From Chara braunii (lineage: Eukaryota; Streptophyta; Charophyceae; Charales; Characeae), in NCBI GenBank assembly GCA_003427395.1, contig BFEA01000054.1:4240518-4261430 (forward strand): a stretch of 20,913 nt of DNA. The letters run 5' to 3'. Both the position numbers and the translations under genes were made by a program. Each line of letters opens with the position of its first letter. Within the stretch, counting starts at the first letter, position 1. The notes beneath the pieces were generated by a model. That model ran no database searches and had not been told where the DNA came from. It was given only the letters and a program-made list of their open reading frames with translations. Positions 1-8,466 of the stretch are shown one piece after another.

Positions 1-38
1 CACCGTAGGTAGCACCGAAGGTAGATCGCAAGACCGTG

Positions 39-40
39 CA

Positions 41-95
<55 letters not shown>

Positions 96-100
96 ACACA
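39..100. repeat. (CA)n microsatellite
   Basis: An almost pure CA dinucleotide run of about 62 bases, interrupted by two T substitutions that make CATA units. The His-Thr open frame across it is a product of the repeat and is not a gene. Confidence 0.97.
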
Positions 101-1040
101 TTGCACGGAGAGGTCGCAAAACGTCGCGGCAAGTCGACCGACACAGCAATTCCCCTTCCCCCCCCCCCGTACGTGGACCGCGCCTAGATGCTTTCACACT
201 GCGCGCGTACTCTCGCGGACACTCCCGACACACGCTTTCAGGCTGCGCGGAAAATCGCCTCGCATATCGAAAAAAAGTGTCCCTGTATGTACACCGCGCC
301 TACATGCATCCACACTGTGCGCATACTCTGTCGTCAAAAAGAAAGTGCCCCAAGTGCCCCGTGGGCCCGCCCCCTTACCTTGGCGCTGTTCTCAACACTG
401 GGCAACGGGTCTCTGTGGGAGCGTTTCGCGAGACCCGCTGCACGCTTTAGGAGTATTAAGGATATTGTTGTTGTAACCATGACTATCGATTACTATCTAC
501 CTGTTAATTGCATCATGTTGTTGTGTTTATTATGATCTGTTGTGATAAACCCGTAAAACCTAGTGTCCGTCCTTCCTCATATTACCCGGGTTGTAGTCTG
601 TAGTCTTGTGCAGTGTTGTAACAGTGTGAAGTGTATTGTGTTAGTGTAAAGCAGATGTGTCCTGCCCTCCTGCTCCTGCACCTGTGAACTGTATGTCGGC
701 CAGGCGTGGAGTCCTGCTTATGACTTGAAGAGGAAGATGCACCGGAAATCAAGAGAGACAAAAGTAGGTTCCGGTCATGAGGCGCCAACAACTCGCACCA
801 ACGACAGCAAGGGTGAAGGGCAGCCGGTGACGACGTGATATATAGACAATATACAATCACTTGAACCGATGTGGGCTACTCAACCTAATGGGGGTTTTAC
901 ACCGGACTCTTACAGCACAGACAGCATAGATAACTCAAACATTACGCTCACTACTCAATGGGCACATTATGTGGTTAGGTGAAATGATGTGCCATAAAAG
1001 GAAAGAGGGGAGGAAAGGTCAAATTACTAGGACGGTGGGG
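101..1040. other. unannotated DNA with one diverged direct repeat
   Basis: No credible gene is visible. Open frames are short, lack recognisable motifs and overlap on both strands. The only internal structure I can support is a diverged direct repeat of about 41 bases at 177-217 and 293-333, offset 116, sharing ACCGCGCCTA, ATGC, CACACTG and GTACTCT/CATACTCT. A run of ten or more C lies near 158-168. An LTR-like remnant was considered for 460-800, but no convincing terminal repeats or primer-binding site were found. Confidence 0.5.
177..333 (+). repeat. diverged direct repeat pair (177-217 / 293-333)
   Basis: Two copies of about 41 bases lie 116 bases apart. Both begin ACCGCGCCTA, followed by ATGC, a CACACTG core and a GC-rich stretch ending in ACTCT. 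They differ by about 8 substitutions. The pair may be a remnant of an older tandem repeat; no function is apparent. Confidence 0.6.
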
Positions 1041-1076
1041 TCTTAGGTCTTAGGGTTTAAGGGTTTACGGGTTTAA
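1041..1076 (+). repeat. degenerate telomere-like repeat
   Basis: A short run of GGGTTTA-like units (TAGGGTTTAAGGGTTTAC, then GGGTTTAA) resembles the plant telomere repeat TTTAGGG with indels. It spans about five imperfect units, so it may be an interstitial telomere-like patch or chance low complexity. Confidence 0.35.
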
Positions 1077-1365
1077 GTAATTTGGCACAAAAGGACATAG
1101 AATGACATGGACATTGCCTATCACCGACCAACAATGCGGCAAAGACACAGTTCCGATAGATGTGACACGGGGGGTAGAATGGTGGGATTGTGAAGGCTCA
1201 ATCAAGCAACCAAAGGGCAAGGCAGGTCACAGTCACACCAGTATGGAGGGAGTGAATAGGGTGGGCGGAAAACCACCCCACCTAGATCACACCAGAGAAC
1301 ACCAGGATGAGCTTTAGATGGTAATAAACACCACGGGTATTTGGGAGGGAGGAAACAGGAGGTGC
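1077..1365. other. unannotated spacer
   Basis: A G-rich to mixed sequence with two short overlapping open frames on opposite strands and no recognisable motif. Nothing else is seen. Confidence 0.5.
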
Positions 1366-1875
1366 CGACCCTCCTGCCCTTGCCCCTGACCCTATTCCAC
1401 CTGCCCATCCTCACGCATCCCACCTGCCTATCTCCACCTTTTTCCTTGACCCTCCCGCACTATCCCCCACCCAGCACATCTTGACCCTATTGCCCGACCC
1501 TCCTGCCCGACCTTTTCCTCACCCGCCCATCTCGGCCTTTTCCCCATCCCGACCTTTCCCCCGACTGTATCCCACCCACCCATCCCAGGCTTTCCCCCAT
1601 CCCGACCTTTCCGCGTCCCGACCTTTCCCCCAACTATCCCACCCTCCCATCTCGAACTTTCCCCGACCTTATCCCACCTTCCCACCCTGCTCGACCCTCC
1701 CACTCGACCCTCCCGCTCGACCCTCGCGCTCGACCCTCCCACCGCCCATCCTGCCCTTTCCCCAACCCTCCTGCTGGACCCTCCCGCTTGACCCTCCCGC
1801 CCTAGCCCTCAACCCTACCGTCCGACCCTCGACCCTCCCGCTTGACCCTCCTGCGCGACCCTCCTACCCCAACCC
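1366..1875 (+). repeat. pyrimidine-rich minisatellite (CTCGACCCTCCCG-like)
   Basis: About 500 bases are almost purine-free apart from regular GA dinucleotides. The clearest part, around 1680-1860, repeats a 13-base unit close to CTCGACCCTCCCG with variants such as CTTGACCCTCCCG. Further upstream the units are looser (GACCTTTCCCC, CCCATCC). Proline- and serine-rich open frames across it are compositional artefacts. On the + strand it runs directly into a purine-rich block of similar length. Confidence 0.85.
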
Positions 1876-2199
1876 ACCGCCCGAAGAACCGCAAGAAGAA
1901 GAAGAGCAACAACAACAAAAGAAGAAGTAGAAAAAAAAAAAAAACGGGAGGAGGAAGAAGAAGAAGAAAAGGGGAGGAAGAAGAAGAAGAGTATAGAGAT
2001 GGAATAAGAAGAGGAAGAAGAAGAAGGGAGGAGGAAGAAGAAGAAGATGAAGAAGAAGGGAGGAGGAGGAAGAAGAAGAAGGGAGGAGAACGACGACAAC
2101 AAAAAAGAAGAAGAAGAAAAAGAAGAAGAAAAAGAAGAAGAAAAAGAAGAAGAAGAAGAAGAAGAAGGAAAAAAAAAAAAAAAAAAAAAAAAAAAAAAN

Positions 2200-2291
<92 letters not shown>

Positions 2292-2440
2292 TGAAAAAGG
2301 GAGGAGGAGAAGAAGGAGAAGAGAGAAGAAAGTTGTCGAGGGGAGGAAGAAGTAGAAGGGAGGAAGAATAAGAGGGGAGGAACAATGAAGACGTCAAGGA
2401 GGGGGAAGAAGAACAGGAACAAGAAGAAGGAGGAGAAGCG
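1876..2440 (+). repeat. purine-rich GAA/GGA tract with long poly(A)
   Basis: About 560 bases consist almost only of A and G on the + strand: AAGAAG and GGAGGAAGAAG runs, a 12-base periodic part (AAAAAGAAGAAG) near 2110-2160, then a poly(A) of about 120 bases. Lys/Arg/Glu-rich frames on + and Phe/Ser/Leu-rich frames on - (one of 309 codons) only reflect this composition. Confidence 0.93.
2169..2289 (+). repeat. poly(A) homopolymer containing an N
   Basis: A run of 121 positions is all A except for one N at 2199. The N probably marks an assembly join or uncertain base, so the true homopolymer length is unknown. Confidence 0.95.
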
Positions 2441-2960
2441 ATGGCTGCTTCCTGACGGCGATGGAGATGTCGACCGAAGATGGCGACCATAACGACGAGG
2501 AGCTCCAGTGGGTGATGGTGAAGACGACGCAGGCGAGGACGAGCACCTCCAGCGGGCGGGCACAACACCTCCAGCAGGCGGGCGCACGAGCAGGAGTTCG
2601 ATTTCGAATTTGAACTCCCGCTTCGCGAGGGGGCCTCACACGCCTCTATCTCAGTTTTTGATATGCAAGATCGACGAATGAGATCGTGTAATTTCAACAA
2701 GAAAAAATGAGGGCCTGGCGGTCCCCGGTTTTTTTTCCTGATGTGCTCAGAAGGTCCTCTAGAGGCGCGGGAAAACACCCAGACCGACAACACTCGAACC
2801 CCCCCGGTCCCCTATTTTGTGCGAGCTTGGCCGAGTACCAGCCCAACCAACCCGCCCGTTCGGGCCTCCCAGGTAGGACCCGTGCCTCACAGCTGGTAGC
2901 CCATAAATTTAGGTATTTAAGGAAATACCCTTCTGATAAGTATTAGAGCGAGGATCCATG
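2441..2960. other. unannotated GC-rich spacer
   Basis: No gene is recognised. It contains a 22-base unit repeated twice at 2544-2565 and 2566-2587 (CACCTCCAGC, then GGCGGGC) and a perfect 7-bp hairpin at 2593-2618 (GGAGTTC with GAACTCC). Minus-strand frames through it run into the poly-Phe artefact and are not taken as genes. Confidence 0.5.
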
Positions 2961-3240
2961 AGATGAAAATTATTGTGATTGGTTTCGATTGAGAATATTT
3001 TAGGACTTTATTTAAGAATTTATTTAAGAATTTATTATGGATATGAAATAAGATGATGATAATGATGATGCTTGAAAAGGTGATTAGTAGGATGATTGGA
3101 TGATTGGATGATGATTAATCTATAATTTGATAGCCAGCGTTGATAAATTTGACTATCATAAATTAAGTAACTAAGAAATAATTTATTATTTAATAGGTCG
3201 AAAGTTGATGAAAATGTGCTAATTAGAGTTCTACAATGTG
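2961..3240. repeat. AT-rich DNA with GAT/ATG triplets
   Basis: AT-rich sequence with clusters of GATGAT and GATTG triplet repeats, clearest at 3050-3072 and 3085-3118. A near-repeat of TTTATTTAAGAA occurs at about 3010-3030. No coding signal. Confidence 0.7.
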
Positions 3241-3243
3241 GGC

Positions 3244-3424
3244 TACGTGAAACACCCTCCCCCACCCCCCTCTATCCCTTATACTCTCCACCTCCCTAGC
3301 CCCCCCTACCTCTCCCATTTGTTTCCCTCCTTCACCCCTTTGTCCTCTTTACCCCACCCCTTCCCCACTCCTCGCTCGCCACTTCACCAACATTATCTCG
3401 CTATCCCTCCTTCCCATCGGGAAG
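3244..3424 (+). repeat. second polypyrimidine tract
   Basis: About 180 bases dominated by C and T on the + strand, with CCCTCCCCC and CCCCTTCCCC runs and no clear fixed unit. A purine-rich tract follows immediately at 3425-3600. Confidence 0.8.
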
Positions 3425-3600
3425 AATAGCGCAAAAATCATAGAACAAGGCAGCAAGGAATCAGAGAGAAGAGGCAGCGAGCGAGGAGGGAGAGAAAATT
3501 AGAGGAGAGAAGATGAGTGAAGTTGGAAGATATGGAGGAGTAGAGTAAAGTAGGAAAGAAAAACGAGAGTGGAAAAGTGGCAAATGACGGGAGATAAAAA
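3425..3600 (+). repeat. second polypurine tract
   Basis: A/G-dominated sequence (AGAGAGAAGAGGCAGCGAG, GGAGGGAGAGAAAA and similar) directly downstream of the pyrimidine tract. It repeats, on a smaller scale, the arrangement seen at 1366-2440. Confidence 0.75.
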
Positions 3601-3649
3601 TATGCCTCATTGTTTCTCCTCCCTTCCTCGCATACTCACAGTCAACAAA

Positions 3650-3713
3650 GATGATGATAATGATAATGATGATGATGACGATTATGCCAACAATAGTGAT
3701 GATGGCGATGATG
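3650..3713 (+). repeat. (GAT)n imperfect triplet repeat
   Basis: GATGATGATAATGATAATG-type imperfect triplets over about 64 bases. The isoleucine-rich minus frame over it is compositional. Confidence 0.85.
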
Positions 3714-4229
3714 AAACTACTGAAAACGTCCTTTGATGTTATTGTATACTCTCCTTGATTATGGAAAAAGGAAGACAAAAATGACGTCAGATGGTAAGTT
3801 GAAGAAGTCGAAACAACATCTTGTTCCATTGACCCCGCACTTGATGTTTTTTGTCAATCCTCCTCCCACCCCCCGTGATATCCCTTTGGTCTTCTACACT
3901 CACGTCAGCTGACCTCCCTCCACAAAAAACCGCAAGCGAAAGAGCAAGAGTGAACCTCAAGAAACCTTGCTTTTAATTGGAAGCTCACTCCTCTCCATAC
4001 AGCATGCTAGCCTTCAGCATCGCCCAGATGAAGCGTGAAGCAGTGAGATGGCATCATATGTTTTCAAAAGACAGAATAGCATCAAGAGGCGTTATTATTT
4101 TCTCCCTATTGCCATTTAGTGCCTTATAAGCTTCTCTTGATATCAGCCAAGACACGACCCAACCATAGAAGCCCTCGCCGCCGCTAGTTTGGTGTTGACG
4201 TGGCAGCTTGGCCAAAAAGTGTGTGTTCA
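3714..4229. other. unannotated spacer upstream of LINE fragment A
   Basis: Mixed sequence with no recognised gene, repeat or RNA. The frame that becomes the reverse transcriptase at 4230 is open from 4200, but residues before about 4230 do not resemble the other copies, so the element fragment is taken to begin there. Confidence 0.5.
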
Positions 4230-5640
4230 CGTCAGCCTGCCATGTACCTGCAAGTCAATGGCATGGTGACCCCGCCATTTACGCTTCAGCGGTCGGTCAG
4301 GCAAGGGGATCTGATTGCTCCCTACCTCTTCCTTAATATAATAGAAGCCCTGTTGGCTAACCTGCGGTGCAACAAGGATATATAACGTATAGAGTTGGTT
4401 GGCGTCCCGGAAGAGGTGATTCTGGTCAGCTCTCTTTTTGCAGATGATTTAACAATTGTGATGGATGTAAGCGTGCAGAACCTGGAGGAAATATAGACCC
4501 TGATGGATAAATTTTGTCGTCTATCAGATATGGCGGTTAATTGAGGTAAAAAAAATAGTAGGGTGGTGACTCCATCATCAGAGGGCAGGCCACCTGAAAA
4601 GACGCAGATTACATGGCTGCCCCTTGACGCCCCATTGTGGATTATGGGTGCCTCCTTGTCGGCAAATGGCAAGACAGAGTCCAATAACGATTGGATAGCA
4701 ACCCCTGGTAGATCCAAACTAACGAATGGGAGTAGGAAGCACACCTTGATTTTTGGGCTCACATTGGCCATCAATAACGTTGTCTTGACATCCTTGTGGT
4801 ACAAGTCAATTTTGTGGCTTTTGAGCAAGGCAAGACTCAAAGCCTTAAGGAGGCAAACGACAGTTTTCCTCTCGAGGGGTGACAACGAGGTACCCCATGC
4901 AATTAGCAGGGTGGCATGGGATTCGATAATCAAACCCAAGGCTAAGGGGTGGCTGGGTATTATTGACCCATCTACGCAGGTCCAGGCACTCAACCCCCAT
5001 TGGGTCAAGACTATGATCTTTAACCCAAGCTCCCCCTGGCGTCCACTGGCTGTAGCGCAGATTGCGGCCCTTGGCCCTGAGGGGCCCCTGACGATAGACC
5101 TCTGATCTGGGGTGAGGAGATGTACTGGAGAATAACCAAGACATGCAAGGATGATGGGGATGCAAAGGAATTTTTGGTGCGCCTCCTCAACACATGGAGG
5201 AAACTGCCAATCCCGGATAGGCCACCCCCGAACCGGCGGGGGAAGGTTTTCAAAATCAGACAACCTTTGTTTTGAAATAGGTGGATCACGAACAACCACA
5301 GTCAGGTTAGATGTAGCTCGGACTCCCCATGGAGAGGGTGGGTCAAGCACGGGGCATTGCGGGTGGGGGACCTAGGGACGCAAAGGTCAGGGAATGGAAG
5401 AACGCAGAAAGAACGAGGTCATGGTTGTGGTATTACCATCACACAGAAGAGGTCTTGAGATAATTGATTGAAGGTTTGCCTCTAGCATGGCATTCTATTT
5501 TAAGAAGGGGTCTAATGTTGAAGGGAGGGGACTAGGTTGAGCTCCCTAGGCACCTGGGCACGATTGGGATGATGCACATAGTGGGTCACAATGAGGTGGT
5601 AGTCGAGAGATATACGTTGGGGCGGGATGATACCTTGATA
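4230..5640 (+). pseudogene. LINE ORF2 fragment A (RT core to linker), decayed
   Basis: This is a degenerate piece of a non-LTR retrotransposon polyprotein. The read-through starts in the RT fingers/palm (LQRSVRQGD at about 4275-4303) and includes the catalytic FADD motif, with the two Asp codons at 4443-4448. The thumb-like and linker segments follow (SLWYKSILW, RVAWDSIIKPK, LPIPDRPPP, NRWIT). It aligns along its length with copies B, X and D in this window. In-frame stops lie at 4383 (TAA), 4494 (TAG, where copy B has Gln) and 4542 (TGA). The frame shifts near 5088, with later stops at 5273 (TGA) and in the GD-stop-V segment (TAG, where copy X has Trp). Both ends are missing: there is no endonuclease, no CCHC tail and no A-tail. 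It cannot encode a working enzyme. The 342-codon antisense frame over it is a shadow. Confidence 0.88.
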
Positions 5641-7043
5641 GGAAGTAGACAACTTTTCTTACAGTTTCTTTTGGACCCCAATACTGTGTTACCAACTTTT
5701 CATATCTTTGAAGAACTTCTAACTCATAGTGTCTCATAAAAGACATAAATCTATGAATTGTTGCCTATCATATCAGGGTCATGCAAATCGGGGGGTGTGC
5801 ATTCCTTTGTATGTGTCGCATGACTGTTCTCAATAAGTTGGTTCTCCCTGAGTTGGGCTCTCCCTTGGTATCTCATAGGCATTGGGACCGTGGCGTTATC
5901 TTGGCTTATCTGGTCCCAGATCTGGCTTCCTCCCTAGTCGGTGAGTTGCGTGCATGTTTCTCTCACCTACTACCCTTATCACCCTAGTGTCGGTTTTGCC
6001 TTCAGTTGGGCATATCTCCACCCTATCCCAGACTCCCCTTTCATGGTCAACCCTGCATGTTGTCACCCTTTTGTCGAGCATTACCCACCTTGATGGTTTA
6101 TCTATTAGGGTCATTGGTTTTCTTTTGCTACCACTCGCTCGCCCTGAGTCTGATGACCCATCCCATCTTCGTGTGTGACTGTCTTTATACTCTTAGAGTT
6201 TTTATTCTTAGATTGCATTTACCCCCTTTGAGACTGTCCTACTCTTAGTGTTCCAGCTACACGACATTATCTTGTGACGTATTGCTATATTTTCCTCTCA
6301 GAATTGAGACAACTGCCTCTAGGACCTTAGAGTTGAACCCTGCAACATGTCATTTCCTGTTGTGAGCTGGGATGTGTATATCATACATTTGTGTTTGCTA
6401 TGACATTATGTAGCTTAGGCTGCATGGCATGGACTCCGCAAAGAGCTTCCTCCGTATCCTAGATATCTCAGCTTTATTGTTGCAGAGTTTCGCTGCTTTT
6501 GCAGAAGCGGAGTTTCTGACTCTCGCGATCCAGTAAAGGTTTGAGGATCGTGCAGTGTGCTTCTAGCTGCCGTGGCCTAGAGTCAGGGCTAACTGGATAT
6601 TTTGCATGTTCGGCCTGTGGGACCAGATTGTGGCCTGACCCTACAGGCCATGTGGTCATTCAGTCCAGTCCATTCTTGTCTGGTACAATTGTCAGTACCA
6701 GGTCAGTCCAGTTCAGTCCAATTAAGTCCACTGGGGGTATACCCCAGGTGCAGTATGTGTTCAGTCTCATTCTTCATTTGCACAATTTGGAGTACGTGCG
6801 TGTTGAGTCTGCATTGGAGCTGCGTTGTCCTTTCCAACTCCATCTCCATCTCCCCCATCCTCATCTCTTCATCTTGATTCTGACAGACCGCTATCTCAGT
6901 GGGTCCGTCACAACATCATAACGGGCACTGCGAGCACTAGGCACTACAAGTCTCGCTGAGGCCGTTCTAGTATTGTTCATATTTCTCTCATTTTTCTTTA
7001 CCCCCCCCCTTTGAAGTTCTTCACGGATTTCTGTTTTCTATTT
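5641..7043. other. unannotated 1.4-kb stretch
   Basis: No gene is recognised. The + strand is T/C-rich between about 5780 and 6300, with several short overlapping frames and no motif. A cluster of CAGTCCA/AAGTCCA heptamers lies at 6658-6731. A C9-10 run is near 7003. Nothing supports an RNA gene or a transposon terminus. Confidence 0.5.
6658..6731 (+). repeat. CAGTCCA heptamer cluster
   Basis: At least five copies of (C/T)AGTCCA or AAGTCCA occur in about 74 bases, partly tandem (CAGTCCAGTCCA, then TCAGTCCAGTTCAGTCCA). This is a short degenerate tandem repeat with no evident role. Confidence 0.6.
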
Positions 7044-7179
7044 TAAACCTCCAGTACCGTTGCCATATGTTGGTCGTGGGCCGTGCGCGCCAATCTTCAC
7101 GGGCGCATCTGGCCGCCCCCGCCAACCGCATTAACCCTCGCATCTTGGCAACATGGCTCGGAAAGGTACTGGTGGTTTA
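7044..7179. repeat. 136-bp inverted-repeat element
   Basis: The outer 15 bases (TAAACCTCCAGTACC at 7044-7058) are complementary, with one mismatch, to 7165-7179 (GGTACTGGTGGTTTA). A looser second block follows inside (TTGCCATATGTTGG against CAACATGGC). The GC-rich centre can also fold. The length and terminal inverted repeats resemble a small MITE or foldback element, but no clear target-site duplication was found. Confidence 0.5.
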
Positions 7180-8056
7180 ATTACTGGTTCCTGCCTTACT
7201 CCTTTTTTTGTAAGGACTAGCAATTATGAGGATTAGTTTCCAGCGGGCACCATAATTAGCCAAGCAGGACAAAATTCTCTAGATATTTTTTCCCTGCTAA
7301 GCCACAAGTGTGCTTCCTTATGGTCATTTTTCTTTGTACCGACTGATTTTCTTTATGCTTGACAGGAACAAGTAACCGGACTAGCGGGCTCTGAAAATAA
7401 AAAGTGGGTTGTGTTTCGTATTTAAAAACAAAAAGAATGTAGGAGGACAGACACAGGATCCAAATACGGTTAAAATGTTGGTATTTGATGAGTGGGCCGG
7501 TGAGGCCCTATCTTCTCACCGAATTGGTGCAAACTAGAAAACAAACCCGTTCGTAATGGATTGTGAGTCACCAAGTTGGAGGCGCGCCAAATCAACCCAC
7601 TAACCAACGGGCCGTGATCAGTTGAAATGTAGAGCTCAGTTTGAATCTAGACAAACAAAATCCTTTAAAATTTTCGGATTACCGGGGGACCGTTCACTTT
7701 TATGGTGAGATTATATATCAAGGCCATGAAAAAAAGAAAAAATAAATTAAACCACCAAACTCCTCCTTTTGCAGGCAGGATGACCGAAGGTTTAGTGAGT
7801 CCTCACCAATGGTGCTTTAACATTTCTCTGACAAAAAAAAAGTGTTGAGTGGTGTGGTACTTCATGCTCACCACCCAATAAGTTTCTGATAATAATCACA
7901 ACTAGATTTGGATGAGCCGAGAGGTCTATTGAAAACTCCAAATGTGAGTATATGTATATACACTATACTAATGTATATATATATATATATGCATATATAA
8001 TGCATATATAGCCTTCTGGTGAGCCGGTGAAACTTCGGCGGAACAGTCAATCACAA
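7180..8056. other. unannotated spacer, TA-rich near its end
   Basis: No gene is recognised. Small perfect or near-perfect hairpins occur, for example CGGTGAG/CTCACCG at 7498-7521. On the minus strand around 7620-7540 there is a weak tRNA-like pattern (GTTGGTTAGTGG, then ACTCACAATCC) that is too degenerate to call. A TA-rich simple repeat lies at 7945-8007. Confidence 0.45.
7945..8007. repeat. TA-rich simple repeat
   Basis: About 63 bases of imperfect TA dinucleotides with TGTATATA and TGCATATA variants. Confidence 0.85.
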
Positions 8057-8059
8057 CCC

Positions 8060-8460
8060 CTTGTTCGCAGGCTCCCCTTCCCCGAGAAACAGGCACCGGA
8101 GCGCTGGGAAGAAGTGTGTCGACAACCGCTGTTTGGTAACCGGTGGATTACTCCTCATCAAGGACAATTCTTGAACAGTTCAGCAGCCCCCTGGAAAAGA
8201 TGGGTGAAAAATAGGGTACTTCGCATTGGGTACCCATGGGACCACGGGAAGGAGGACTGCAAAACAACAACCCAGCTTCAGGGTACCCTCCAATACTAGT
8301 ACCATCATACAGAGAGGCATTTGGAAATGATCATCGAAGCAATTCCCCTGGCCTGGTACAGGGTGCTCAAATATGGCCCCACCCTGGAGGAAGGGGACTG
8401 GGTTGCTCTATCAAGAGATACGGCACGGAGAGGCCAGATTCACATGGTGCAGATGTAAGA
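8060..8460 (+). pseudogene. LINE ORF2 fragment X (linker region), displaced
   Basis: This reads as the central linker of the same LINE protein: RRLPFPEKQAPERWEE, then QPLFGNRWIT, PWKRWVKNRVLRIG, EAIPLAWYRVLKYG and EEGDWVAL. It matches the equivalent parts of copies A (NRWIT, LPLAW), B (QPLFGNRAIT, IPLAWVVSL) and D. The frame is interrupted by a TAG at about 8297 and ends in a TAA near 8456. It lies immediately upstream of the RT core of copy B, whereas in an intact element it would lie downstream. It is therefore an independent insertion or a rearranged piece. Confidence 0.8.
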
Positions 8461-8466
8461 TGTTCG

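Noticed and set aside
36-476. 146-codon frame starting with His-Thr repeats
   Set aside because: It is produced by the CA microsatellite, and the remainder has no recognisable similarity.
460-800. Possible LTR end and primer-binding site
   Set aside because: No second LTR, no clear TG...CA ends, and no convincing match to a tRNA 3' end.
1802-2793. Long minus-strand open frames (261 and 309 codons) rich in Phe, Ser and Leu, and the matching Lys/Arg/Glu-rich plus frames
   Set aside because: They translate the GAA/GGA and poly(A) tracts. Homopolymer composition explains the lack of stops, and they cross an N.
4322-5350. 342-codon minus-strand open frame
   Set aside because: It is the antisense of LINE fragment A, whose sense frame has RT motifs matching other copies. 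The minus reading shows no motif.
7540-7625. Minus-strand tRNA-like pattern (GTTGGTTAGTGG, then ACTCACAATCC)
   Set aside because: The B box matches at only about 6 of 11 positions and no cloverleaf can be folded by eye, so it is too weak to call a tRNA or SINE.
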